A stretch of 64,000 nt of DNA from Ligustrum vulgare (Eukaryota > Streptophyta > Magnoliopsida > Lamiales > Oleaceae). The translations under genes and the position numbers were made by a program. The DNA lies in contig OY743183.1 of assembly GCA_963555705.1 (NCBI GenBank), positions 28,307,932-28,371,931 of the forward strand, given 5' to 3'. Under the pieces are notes generated by a model. It saw only the letters and a list, made by a program, of their open reading frames with translations, did no database searches and was not told the DNA's origin. Below are positions 1 to 9,803 of this stretch, piece after piece (position 1 is the stretch's first letter; the number at the start of each line of letters is the position of its first letter).

Positions 1-469
1 GAGACGGAGAGGGAGAGATCGAGACAAAGCGAGAGGCTGAGAGTGAGAGCGAGACAGCGAGGGACGTAAGGCGAGAGAGAGATAGACGAATCTGAGGTAG
101 GTTTTGGTTTAGGATTAAGATTTTAATCTTTTGAAATTTTGCAAATTACTCCCTCAAGTCTCCTCCTCTATCTAATTAAGTGCATAAGTTTTATTTACTC
201 TCCAATTGTGACTAAACTTTCTCCCAATTTTCCATTTAACACAATTAAATAGAAAATAGCATGTTTAAGCAATAAAACAATTTATCACATAAAATTACAC
301 ATAAACTATTAAAATAAAAAATTTATAAACTTTTAATTGGTACATTGATCGAGACGGCATCCAAGTCCTTCCACTGCAAAATAATTCATATTATCGACAT
401 TAAAATATCATTAAATTTAAAATTTATAATAACATTAAAATAATTATTACGTGAAATTTAAGGATCCAC
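1..469. other. AT-rich non-coding DNA with a purine-rich left edge
   Basis: The first 90 bases are a degenerate GA-rich tract (repeated gaga/gcgag units). The rest is AT-rich with no ORF or terminal repeat that I can support. It may include the 5' part of the Helitron-like element that ends at 799, but I could not find its 5' TC end. Confidence 0.5.
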
Positions 470-799
470 GTAAAAATGAAAAGCAGTATTACAATATACC
501 ATTAAAAACTACTAAATTAACATGTTCAATAAAGTTATTAATAATTCATAAAAATTATTGAAATCAATAATAATTTATTATTTAAATATATAAATTGACG
601 TTTACTATTCAAAGAATTTTTTAACAATTTGAATTACTTATGTTATTTTTTAAATTCTAATAATTATTGTAATAGAGAATTCTTTTTATGTATATATATA
701 TATGTCTTGATTATGTATAAGTACTAAAATTTTACGAATACTTATTGAAATCGATATTGTGGATAATAACTTTCGTGCATCGCACGAGTGAAATACTAG
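470..799 (+). mobile_element. Non-autonomous Helitron-like element, 3' portion (copy 1)
   Basis: The 3' end has the Helitron layout: a hairpin CGTGC-ATC-GCACG at 774-786, about 9 nt of spacer, then CTAG at 796-799 followed by T. About 300 bp upstream of this end matches, in reverse complement, the segment 3890-4171; shared blocks include an 'attattgaaatc' block, 'aaattgac(g/a)tttactat' and 'aataattattgtaata'. There is no coding capacity. The 5' TC terminus was not located, so the start is only where the match to copy 2 becomes visible. Helitron identity rests on the hairpin plus CTRR end and on the second copy sharing both. Confidence 0.6.
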
Positions 800-828
800 T
801 TATTTGAAATAATAGTCTCAAACACTTA

Positions 829-930
829 GCCCCTGTTTGGTCTAGGAGTTTTTGAGCTACTTCCTCCAAAAACTCATTTTCCACAACACATTCAACATTT
901 TCTTTAAAATTTGCTGCACCAAACAGGCTC
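829..930. mobile_element. 102-bp Tourist-like (PIF/Harbinger-type) MITE
   Basis: The terminal inverted repeats read GCCCCTGTTTGGT on the left and, reverse-complemented, GAGCCTGTTTGGT on the right. TTA stands directly outside both ends (826-828 and 931-933), the target duplication expected for PIF/Harbinger MITEs. The element is very short and non-coding. Its right end lies only 7 bp from the Stowaway-like MITE at 938. Confidence 0.65.
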
Positions 931-937
931 TTAATTA

Positions 938-1203
938 CTCTCTTCGTCCCAATTATATAGAATGCCTTTCATTTTTCGTTTGTTCCAATTACAGTATATA
1001 GACTTGTTTTTTTATTGAGAAGTATTTATTTTATTTGTTTACTAATGTACCTCTATTTATTATTTCCAACATAATAGTTTTGATATTAAATAATGTTAAG
1101 TTGAAAATTTTCTTTACAAAAATTACTTTTTCAATGACAGTAAATATGTTTTATTAATTTGTGTGAAAAGTCAAATAAGGCTATATAATTGGGACGAAGG
1201 GAG
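938..1203. mobile_element. 266-bp Stowaway-like (Tc1/mariner-type) MITE
   Basis: The left terminus is CTCTCTTCGTCCCAATTATA, continuing to TAG. The right terminus is its reverse complement with one mismatch in 23 bases. TA lies directly outside each end (936-937 and 1204-1205), the Tc1/mariner target duplication. The CTCCCTTCGTCCC terminus is the classic plant Stowaway signature. No coding sequence. Confidence 0.85.
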
Positions 1204-1590
1204 TAGTATAATGAGTTGGTCGAGTTCAGTTGTGAAAATTTGGCTTGTGTTCGCCTTTTGTTGATTATAATAAACACATTTTTCAACACAATTTTTTAAC
1301 AACACAATTTTTCTCTCTCCAATTTTTAACTACACATCTTATCTAGAAAATACAAATAACACTAATTATTACATTACATGTTATAATAGTTGTCGAACGG
1401 TCCATTAGTGGTTAAGAGTCAAGACGGTGTGATTTTGTTTTTAGTAATAAAAAAATGGAGTGGTTTAAATTTGAAATTTTGAATATGGACAGTGTGTAAC
1501 CTAATTAGTGCGTCCACTCTAGTGAAGGTTTCGGTCAAGTGTGAAAAATTTAGAGAATCTCAAATTTATTTTAAATCCTATATGATTAGT

Positions 1591-1643
<53 letters not shown>

Positions 1644-1852
1644 ATGTTAGTTAGTCACCCTCTCTTGCCACTTGGATCATCGAATTTTTGTGGACTGTTA
1701 ATTTTGAAATTGTCAAATTAATGTGATAGGTAAATAAATAAATTTTTATCATGTGTTTTGGTATAAAACTTTATGTTAAATTTTCAATTCCTATAGCATG
1801 ATTGAAAAAATATCAGTTTTCAATTTTGCACGAAAGCCATGCATATCTCTCT
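1204..1852. other. Non-coding stretch with a (GA)n microsatellite
   Basis: The only clear structure is a (GA)n microsatellite of about 23 units at 1595-1641. The rest is AT-rich. A weak inverted pair (ggcttgtgttcgcc near 1241 and gtcgaacggtcc near 1392) hints at another decayed MITE but is too imperfect to call. Confidence 0.7.
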
Positions 1853-2016
1853 ATGCTATGTTCTGGTTGATGGAGATCAAAATCAATTTATTTTAATAGA
1901 ATTTGATGAAATGTATGGTTGAAAAATTGTGTGACTTATGAAATAAATAATTAAAATTAATTATTGACATTGATTAATATTAAATTTGGATTATAATCAA
2001 TACTAAACAGGGGCTG
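1853..2016. mobile_element. MITE-like element, family shared with 3459-3592 (copy 1)
   Basis: The ends are imperfect inverted repeats (gctatgttctggttga... and ...tactaaacaggggc). The interior shares ordered blocks with 3459-3592: 'gatgaaatgt', a 'gtgac/gtcat' block with '(t)atgaaat', and 'attaaaattaattatt'. Two copies within 2 kb in the same orientation support a repeat family. The target duplication is unclear, so the superfamily is not assigned. Confidence 0.4.
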
Positions 2017-2164
2017 TATAAAGTTTTAGATTGAGTTCTGAATATTTTTATGATTATATATGTGCATCCATATAGTGGTATGAAATTGAATATATTATAA
2101 ATATACGTAGACTATCAACAATAAATTGAAATAAAAATAAATAAAAATTGTACATCAACTCTGA

Positions 2165-2289
2165 GAAAAATGATATAGTTCACCCTGGACGTGCATTGCC
2201 CCCCACCCCATAGGGGGGGGGGTGATTTTTTTTTCATGTGGACGTGCACCGTATTTTGCACGTTCACGTGCTCTATATCATTTCTGCCC
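2165..2289. mobile_element. 125-bp inverted-repeat element with 7-bp direct repeats
   Basis: ACTCTGA occurs exactly on both sides (2158-2164 and 2290-2296). Inside it the ends are inverted repeats: aaatgatatag on the left and ctatatcattt on the right, with gacgtgca / tgcacgt a little further in. The loop carries a C-rich run facing a run of ten G (2213-2222). No coding capacity. A 7-bp duplication does not fit the main MITE superfamilies cleanly (hAT usually makes 8 bp), so it is left unclassified. Confidence 0.55.
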
Positions 2290-2296
2290 ACTCTGA

Positions 2297-3263
2297 TATC
2301 GTTTTACATGCTTTTCAACCGTCTTCATTGTTAATTTCGCACGAGAGCAAATTAAATGTTTGGATGGGTATGCTGTCACCACAAAAATAATTTTCCACAC
2401 CTCAATTTTAAGTATTTTCTTTATATACAAAAAAAGACATAAATAAAATTACATAAATCACCTTTTAATTTTCTCTTACTTTTTTATGTATACCACAATC
2501 TCTCAAATAATATTTCCCTTCTCTATATTATTTTTCTAGATCATCTTGATCTTCTTGTTATTTTATATTTTTGCTTTTCACTATCAAGTTAATTAGAATG
2601 GATATTGATACAATAATTCCATATGATTTTTCAAATAATGTCTTGTAGCCATTAACATAAATTGAGGTTCAGGTTAGCGAAAGATTCTTTGCTATCAATT
2701 ATCAAAGTTTCATAAGAAAAATACATTTTGCACACCTAATTTTCCAAGTTCCCATATGGCGTGTATATCATGGGTTGTCAGGACCACTCTTCAGTAATTG
2801 CTTTATTTTCACATGAATTCTAATCTTAGTGAAGAACAATTTAGTTTAATCTTCCAGTTATTGATAAAAGACAAATCTTGTGAAATATCTAGCTACGTTA
2901 ACTCATATACTTAGAGTTGAAAAACTATGCATTCATCGAACTTGAGTTTGTGCTCTATGTACTCCTCGTATATCTCTTGGTCCATGAATATACATACATA
3001 CACAGAGAGTGATAATGAGTAGAAGATAGAGAGGTAGCTATCGATTGATACAAGGATATAGAAAATGACATTGAAAAAAGTCCTGATGATATGCAAAAGC
3101 GGTTAATTCAACAAGATAAGTGTGTAGATTCTGAAGGAGATCATGAGAAAAAAGAGGATATCTGATAATCCGTGGAATAAACACATTATTATGTAGAAAA
3201 TGTAACTCTCTAAATAAATATTTTTATATGATATGCTATAAAAAAATCTCCTAAAAATTAAAA
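2297..3263. other. Non-coding AT-rich stretch
   Basis: I see no gene, terminal repeat or coding remnant here. Short chance ORFs show no family signature. Confidence 0.6.
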
Positions 3264-3435
3264 CACTGTTCGACGGCTAATTAAATAGGTAAGAGAAGAT
3301 TTTTTGTTAATTTCGAGGTAAAATGTGTGGTTGAAAATTGAAGAGAGAAAATGTGTGTGGTTAAAAAATGATTTGAGAAATTATGTAATTTAAATTGTAA
3401 TTTAAACTATGATTTAATGAGGTAGCCGAACACTA
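3264..3435. mobile_element. Possible MITE with (ACTGTTCGACGGCTA)-type ends
   Basis: actgttcgacggcta at 3264-3278 is mirrored by tagccgaacact at 3423-3434 (two extra bases in the left arm). The interior holds repeated 'gtgtggttgaaaa' segments, which recur in other short elements of this window. No convincing target duplication was found. Confidence 0.35.
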
Positions 3436-3458
3436 CGTAAATATATCAAATGCTTTTA

Positions 3459-3592
3459 GCCCATGTTTGTACGAATTAAAATCAGTTTTTAATAAATTTT
3501 AATTCAAATGATGAAATGTGAATAAAAAGTTGTCATAAAGTATGAAATTAAAATTAATTATTAATTTAAATTTAAATTCTTATCTAACATGG
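3459..3592. mobile_element. MITE-like element, family shared with 1853-2016 (copy 2)
   Basis: The ends are imperfect inverted repeats (gcccatgtttgtacgaatt... and ...attcttatctaacatgg). Interior blocks gatgaaatgtg, gtcataaag, tatgaaat and attaaaattaattatt occur in the same order as in copy 1. No coding capacity. Confidence 0.4.
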
Positions 3593-3889
3593 ATTTTTAA
3601 TGAGGTTATGATGAGTTGATGACACTTTAAAGGAAAGAAAAGGAGTTGAATAGCTACACGTGGTAGATGGTCTTGGTCAAATGAATGATTGTACTTGGTT
3701 CTTCACCTATTGCATGATTAGCGAGTTGTCGAGTTGATATGCAAAGACAGTTAATCATCAGTAATATAGTTGCAAAATTAGTCCCCCGTAATAACAAGTT
3801 TCGGGTTTCCTCAACTGAGATTATAATAAACTAACTAGTATTTGACCCTCTCTGTTTTACTATATATATATATATATAAAAAAAGCTAA

Positions 3890-4171
3890 TTAGTATTTAC
3901 CCTGCGATGAACAGAAGTTACTTTTCTTAATAATTATTTCAATAAAAAATCGTAAAATAAAATTTTAATAATTTTACATATTCAATACAAATATAAAATG
4001 AATAAAATACTTGTATTACAATAATTATTAAAATTTTTTTAAAAAAATAGCTGATTCAAATTATTAAAAACTTATTTGGATAGTAAATGTCAATTTATAT
4101 TTTTAAATAAAAAGCAATTATAGATTTCAATAATTTTTGTGAGTTATTGTTAATTTCATTAAAAATATAAA
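3890..4171 (-). mobile_element. Non-autonomous Helitron-like element, 3' portion (copy 2)
   Basis: Read on the minus strand, this ends GTTCATCGCAGGGTAAATACTAA-T: a decayed version of the copy 1 end, with CTAA also fitting the CTRR rule. The body matches copy 1 (470-799) in inverted orientation for about 280 bp, then breaks at 4171/4172 where the LTR-like sequence begins. Another AACTAGTATTTGACCC motif at about 3835 looks like one more terminus of the same type, followed by a (TA)n run. Confidence 0.55.
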
Positions 4172-5060
4172 TGTTGGATATTGGTTAATAAACCGAGAAT
4201 TGAAAATCGATTAAAATGACTTCGTGTCGACTTCGGCCAAATACTCAAAAGCTCGGCTCAATCCGTTTAGGCAAAGTTGTTTGCCACTTCGCCACTTCGG
4301 GGCGCATAAACGGGGATCGACCTGCCCGGTCAGGTCGCGGGGTCGCGGGGATCGACCTGCCCGTAATTTCTCTGTATGTATTGAAGGGTATATTTGACAT
4401 TTCGAAAACCAATATCGGATGAATGAGAAATTACGAAAAAGGACGAAAATCAGGTCAAATTATTTGACCGTGCGGCCGCAGGTTCGTAAACCGTGCGACC
4501 ACACGTCAATTTTAATTTCGGAATTTTGAGTAAGACCATGCGACCGCACGGTTGTCCGGCCAAAAGACACCTTTTCGTAAAGGTGCATTGTTTGGAAATG
4601 GTGCATGGTTTGGGTCTCAACCATTTCGTCCACACCTTTTCATGGTCTATATATAGGACCCTTTGGGTGTCCTATTCCTCATTTTTTGATATGCAAAAAC
4701 ACCTCTCATCCTCACTTCTCTCCAAAATCAAATCATTGCATTTGTTGTTTTGATTTTCATTGCATCATTTGGAGTACATAAGCCTAATATTGGTTCGTGG
4801 TACTTGTGTTTTGGAGTGCTACAAACACAAGTGTAGCCTTTGTATCTTGGGAGTCGATTGCCGTTATCCGTAGGCACCGTTGCGGGGCAAATTCGACTTA
4901 AGGACAAAGGGTTCAACTCTTGCCTCGGCTTTATCCTTATTCTTCTTCTTCTTCTTCTTATTTGTGTTTTTCCTTGCCGTTATTCTGTCCAAATTTCGGC
5001 TTGGATTTACAAAAACATCATTTTCTTATTTGGGGTCACTATTCACGAATTCCTCCAACA
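4172..5060 (+). mobile_element. Candidate solo LTR (889 bp)
   Basis: It starts TGTTGGA and ends TCCAACA, a perfect 7-bp inverted repeat inside TG...CA ends, as in an LTR. It is much less AT-rich than its surroundings. It holds a CG-rich palindrome group (tgcggccgca 4471-4480, cgtgcgaccacacg 4492-4505, tgcgaccgca 4539-4548), a TATA box at 4648 and a CT-rich leader. The duplicated 17-mer GGGGATCGACCTGCCCG occurs near 4313 and 4347. Flanking pentamers differ (ataaa, atctt), so there is no target duplication: either a solo LTR formed between two elements or a rearranged one. It interrupts Helitron copy 2. Confidence 0.5.
4648..4655 (+). promoter_or_regulatory. TATA box of the candidate solo LTR
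   Basis: TATATATA lies in a GC-richer context, followed by ggacc and a leader rich in ctctc/cacc. The last CG-rich palindrome lies about 100 bp upstream. This resembles the Athila LTR promoter at 29783. Confidence 0.5.
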
Positions 5061-5419
5061 ATCTTAAGTTCACATAATTTACCTCTTTGCCTCTTATATT
5101 TAACATTTTTTTTTAAATTTCTAAAAAAAAATTATAATCTCAATATTATCCACACGAATTTAAATACGACATTAATCTACAAGGATTTTTATTTTATTTT
5201 ATTTTCAAATATTGCAACTACATTTTGATGGGAAAATAGCTTTTAATACTTTTAATAATAATTAAATTAAATTATAATCATAATTATTATTATAATAATA
5301 AATAATATAAAGATTTCACACCCACGCAATGCACATATATATTTAATTGACAAATTATAATGAACTCATAAGAAAAAATAGGGAAAAATTAATAGATAGT
5401 AACAACGACAAGTGTCAAT

Positions 5420-5473
<54 letters not shown>

Positions 5474-6063
5474 CCCTGATTTGATTTTTATTATTTCAAA
5501 ATAATGATTTTCTCTATCTTCTTTTCAACAACACATTTATCAATAAAATATTATTACACAAAAATTCAAAAAAGATTCCTTACTTTTTAACGACACATTC
5601 TTCTAAAAATACAAAATCTAAAACCACAAAAATTCTTTTTAAATAACATTAAACACACCTATGTTACAAAGAATATTACAAATTTTGAAAACCTCCTTAT
5701 GCACAAAAGATAAAATAATTAAGGGAAGATAAACTCTCCTATCTAACCAACACATAATGTGAAGAAAGAGCAGAATCTAGAATTTAAATGAAAGAACTAC
5801 ACTTCGTTGACAATGTAATAGATTAGATCTTACACTAATTCTTCATATCATCTTTGGATAAATCCCATATTTTCGAAAAATTTAGAAATATATGTTATTT
5901 AACAAAATTTCTCTCTCCACACTCCCTTCTAGGAATAATCTCCAAACTATTTTTCTTCTCTCCATTCTCTCTCTCCGACCGATTTTTTTTTTTCTCTCTC
6001 TCTCTCTCTCTTCCTCCCACCCACCCATATCAATCTATGCAAAATCTATCAATTTCTCCAAAT

Positions 6064-6066
<3 letters not shown>
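5061..6066. other. Non-coding stretch with an (AAT)n microsatellite
   Basis: (AAT)n of about 17 units lies at 5422-5473. A possible decayed Helitron end (reverse complement GTGCATTGCGTGGGTGTGAAAT) sits near 5312. From about 5900 the sequence turns CT-rich, resembling a plant 5' leader ahead of the pseudogene at 6146. No coding sequence is supported. Confidence 0.6.

Positions 6067-6103
<37 letters not shown>
6067..6103. repeat. (CT)n microsatellite
   Basis: A run of about 18 CT units; a shorter one lies at 5993-6010. Both are in the CT-rich leader-like sequence just upstream of the TXNDC9-like pseudogene. Confidence 0.9.
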
Positions 6104-6106
<3 letters not shown>

Positions 6107-6145
6107 CGCACACACTCCAACAATCAGGGGAAGAGAAGAAGAAGT

Positions 6146-6495
6146 GAAAGGTCAAGAAATATTGGAGGAGCAATTATTGACTGTAGCTAAGACTTTGGAA
6201 GATAAGACAGATGATGAGATCTTGACTATAGATCAGCTAAATTCTGATGATATGGAGGCGTTGAGGAAGTGGCAATTGCAACAGATGAAAAAAAGGTGGA
6301 GAAATGGAGAAGCTGGGTTGCCCTTGGTCACGGCAAGTACTCAAAGATCCTAAACGAAAAAAAAATTCTCTGTTTTCAAAGCCAGTGAAAGAGGCGTGTG
6401 CCATTATTCTCGTGAATATTGGCCTTGCAAGGTTATGGACAAGCATCTTAGTATATTGACAAAGCAACATATTGAGTTGCTTTGTGAAAATTAAT
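6146..6495 (+). pseudogene. TXNDC9-like (phosducin-like thioredoxin) pseudogene, 5' part
   Basis: The translation follows the plant TXNDC9 homologue in order: EILEEQLLTVAKTLEDK, a segment ending in LQQMKK, then in other frames LGHG-like (ALGHGKYS), FKASERGVCHYSREYWPCK and VMDKHLSILTKQHIE. The family is a cytosolic thioredoxin-fold protein related to phosducin-like chaperone cofactors. WPCK is the single-cysteine site typical of the family. The initiator ATG is lost (tgaaaggtcaag where the family has Met-Glu-Lys-Val-Gln). Two A runs (about 6288 and 6357) cause frameshifts, and the frame ends at a stop right after HIE, so about half the protein is missing. No intron interrupts about 115 codons, which fits a retrocopy or a single captured exon. 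Upstream CT-rich sequence resembles a retained 5' leader. Confidence 0.75.
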
Positions 6496-7200
6496 TGAGT
6501 ATGTTGATTGCAATACAATTACAGTAAATTATGACAAGTGTAATATGTAGACTGCAATAAAATTATAGGAAATTTTTCTTTGTGTTGATATTTTGTGTTA
6601 GTCTTGTAATACATTTAAAGATCATTATAGATGAATCAAGTACCTTGTGTTTGCATGTGTTTGATATATTTTGCTCACAGGCATTACGACAGGTGTAATA
6701 TGCCATCTTACGAACATTACATAACATTACAACGGTGTTATATGTATAAATTTGAACATTACAGATGATTACAGCTTCATCATCTGTACATCAGGTGTAA
6801 CCAATTGAGTGTGTAGATTGCAATACAATTACAAAAAATTACGGCAAGTGTAATGTGTCTGATTATGAACATTACAGATCATTACAATAGGTATACTAAG
6901 ACTGATTTTGAACATTACATATCATTACATCGTGTGTGCCATGTTTACATTTCTAAAATTATAGATTAAACACTTCTGTTTTATCATTTTGATGAAATCA
7001 AACATTACAAATCAATATAGCTCATTGCAGTATTTGTAATATTAACGAAATGAATTCTTAATATGTTGACACTTGACATACACTAAATTTAACATTCATT
7101 GTACACAGATTAACTACAAATACACACAAATAAAACATTACATATAATTATAGAACATTATAGTACATTACAACATAATAGAACATGTGTAATAATTACG
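6493..7200. repeat. Degenerate CATTACA-rich repeat zone
   Basis: A roughly 55-bp unit (attgagt..gattgcaatacaatt...aagtgtaat.tgt) occurs at 6493-6548 and again at 6804-6858 with about 85 percent identity. Between and after them the phrase gaacattaca(g/t)atcattaca recurs at irregular 60-100 bp spacing. It starts at the exact point where the TXNDC9-like pseudogene stops. No coding sequence. Confidence 0.55.
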
Positions 7201-7549
7201 ACTGTAATTTACTACCGGAAAATATTGAAAAATAGATCCACACGTCGAGTGAAATCTGCCAAAAAGGAAACGCATGTTTTTAAAATTTTGGGAAGATTGA
7301 TAACTGTTTAATTTAAACTACTAAATAAATGGTAACAATATTCCTAAATAAAAGGATTGGTAATTAATGATGTCAATTAAGAAATACACACTCTCAAACT
7401 CTCTTATTATAATTCGGTATTTTTCTAAATTCAAGGAATTAAATTCAATAGTGTTACGAATAACATGAAAATTACTTATTTTTTAATTTTCAATACATTA
7501 CATTTATGTAATTACGAAATTTTTACTAAAATTTACATAGCTTCAGTCA

Positions 7550-7582
<33 letters not shown>

Positions 7583-9489
7583 TTTTTTTTCACTTTCTCT
7601 AACTTTATTTCTAGACACTATTGCCTCTAACCTTTCATTCTTGACATCTACGGCTCGTAATGTTTTTCTTTAAAAAATTACGTGACATTGTCATGTGCAT
7701 TTCTTTTATTTAAGAACAATAATGTTCAAACACTATTAAAAATTCAATAATAATATGTTAAAAAAGATGGAAGAGATCTATCATTACCTTTTCTCACTCT
7801 CATCACAATCCGATGACCTAACCACACCCGCCACCACTATTTACCTTCAAAATGCCACAACGACTCACAACACATTATAGTCCCAATACAATATTTAAAA
7901 GCAAACCTACGATGAAGGTCATATATTCGTTGATAACTCAACTATTTTAAATAAAATAGTCATATTATATGATAGAATTAACTTAATATCAAAATTATTA
8001 TAATTTTATGCTTCAGCATTAATAATTTAATTAATGCCAAATGTTAAATGTTTACACGCTGATTCTACACAATAGTTTGCTACCAAAACATGATAGTTTT
8101 GAATGGATAATAATGAAACAGAAGCTTGCACATAGGGGCCCTTTTCTTTCTTCAATAAGAATGTGGGGACTTAAATGTAATCAAAATTTGACCTTTTTTT
8201 TTTTTTTCATATAAAAAAGGTGGTGAAAATTTGACCTTTTTCCCCTCATGAAAACTTGCTTTTCTTCTTCTTTTATTCTCACTTACTATTATAAATTTGA
8301 AGATGAATATTAATGGTGTAATGGTTAAATATATGAAAATAATAACTCAATATAATAATTAATATAAGAGTTTGAACTACTTAATTTTATTTATTTATTT
8401 TTTTAAATTGACTTTTTATGAAGGAACAACAAGACTGGACACTTAATGTATCATAGTCTAAAAGGCCAAAATGTGCAATTAAATCAATTTAAATTTTACT
8501 CAAATGATAAAATGATTCAACGTTGGAATTCTCAAACCAAGATATTAATAACAGTAAATCTTGTATCAATTAAATATCAAAATATCACTTAACAACATTA
8601 TATAAACAAACAAGACTAATAATGTAGACATCTCGTAGTAAAAATTCATAATGGCTATATGTCACTAATATCGTGAAGTTTTTCTTTCTTTCTTTTTTAT
8701 GCACGAAGTAAAGCATGCTATATAAGGTAAATACAATTCAGGGTATAATTGTTTCGATACCAGAATCTCAAGTTACAGAAAACAATATTTATTCTTTGTT
8801 TGATTTTGTTAAAAATAAGATTTTTTTTATAGATTTTAATAAAAGTTAATAATATATACGTGATTAAAAGTTATAAAAATGTAATAATAATAAAAAAAGT
8901 TATAAAAATTGTAGTTCACATAAAATGTCGAGTAAAAAAATAGTTATTGACTTTGAATATTTGATTAATTTTTGTAGCCAAAGCAAATCGGTAGTTATAA
9001 GTTATGAAATATAATATTAACTTAAACTAATTGTCTATAAACAAGTTTATCAAAACATAATTTTTCAATTAATTTTTTAATCATACACATTTTTCAAATC
9101 AATTTCAATCATATATCTTACCTTGGAAACAACAAATTAAAGAAAGAAAAGTTGCCAAACGCAGGCCTTGTTATAAATATTGATCTTTAACGATCAGAAA
9201 TGAGAAGGTTGTTGGGCTTGATATTTAAAATGGAGGTGCTTTAATAAATTATAATTTATTGTGTGTGGTTGTATATATATTCATATTCAAAGTCATCTCC
9301 ACATCATAGCCGTAGAATTTATGATTCTGCACATGGAAGAGGCAGCCAGGTTTTCTTACAAAATGTTAACCATGGTCCACTTTTGCATGTGGGTGATTCA
9401 TAAAATCCTTTTACCAACTAATATCTTGCTTAAATCTCATTCACCTAAAATTAATATTTGTTTATGGGGAATTGAGAATAAATTCTTTG
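7201..9489. other. Non-coding AT-rich stretch
   Basis: The only clear structure is an (ATT)n microsatellite with a poly-T tail at 7550-7590, plus scattered A/T runs. No coding remnant or bounded element was recognised. Confidence 0.6.
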
Positions 9490-9502
9490 TCAGATGATTT
9501 AT

Positions 9503-9790
9503 TTTTTTGATCGGATATATATATATATTTTGATCAGAAAAAGGTGTTTCCCACACCCTGAGGGCACGAATCGACCACGCCCAAGGTCATTAATTCAAGA
9601 TTGTAAATTCAAGTTATGCCTCTCAGGGACCAAGGTGGAGAGATTTAAGTAAGTATGAACAATTCTCAATAATTCCCGCTTTTCATAAGGAGCAAATTCA
9701 ATATTTCAGGATTCAAACCTTGCATCCGGACGCGCTGGACACTTACCAACCCTCTCCTTTGTCGCTGAGAGATGTGCTTGAGGGCATTTA
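9503..9790 (-). mobile_element. tRNA-derived SINE with perfect 13-bp target duplication
   Basis: TCAGATGATTTAT occurs exactly on both sides (9490-9502 and 9791-9803). Reading the minus strand from 9790, the head carries RNA polymerase III promoter boxes: A-box-like GTTGGTAAGTG (9740-9750) and B box GGTTTGAATCC (9709-9719, one base from GGTTCGAATCC), about 20 bp apart, with GCGTCCGGATGC between. The body follows and the 3' tail is simple sequence (TATATA and A/T runs). The length of about 288 bp and tRNA-like head fit a plant SINE. It encodes no protein and would depend on LINE machinery. Confidence 0.75.
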
Positions 9791-9803
9791 TCAGATGATT
9801 TAT

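Noticed and set aside
2911..3096. Small minus-strand ORF
   Set aside because: Hydrophobic low-complexity translation of AT-rich DNA with no family signature.
5854..6353. Long ORFs reading through the CT repeats into the TXNDC9-like segment as one gene
   Set aside because: The N-terminal 80 or so residues are translated microsatellite; the homologous part begins only after the lost start codon.
9700..9760. A tRNA gene on the minus strand from the A and B boxes
   Set aside because: No cloverleaf or acceptor stem can be drawn, and the segment sits at the head of a unit with a 13-bp duplication and simple tail, which is a SINE.
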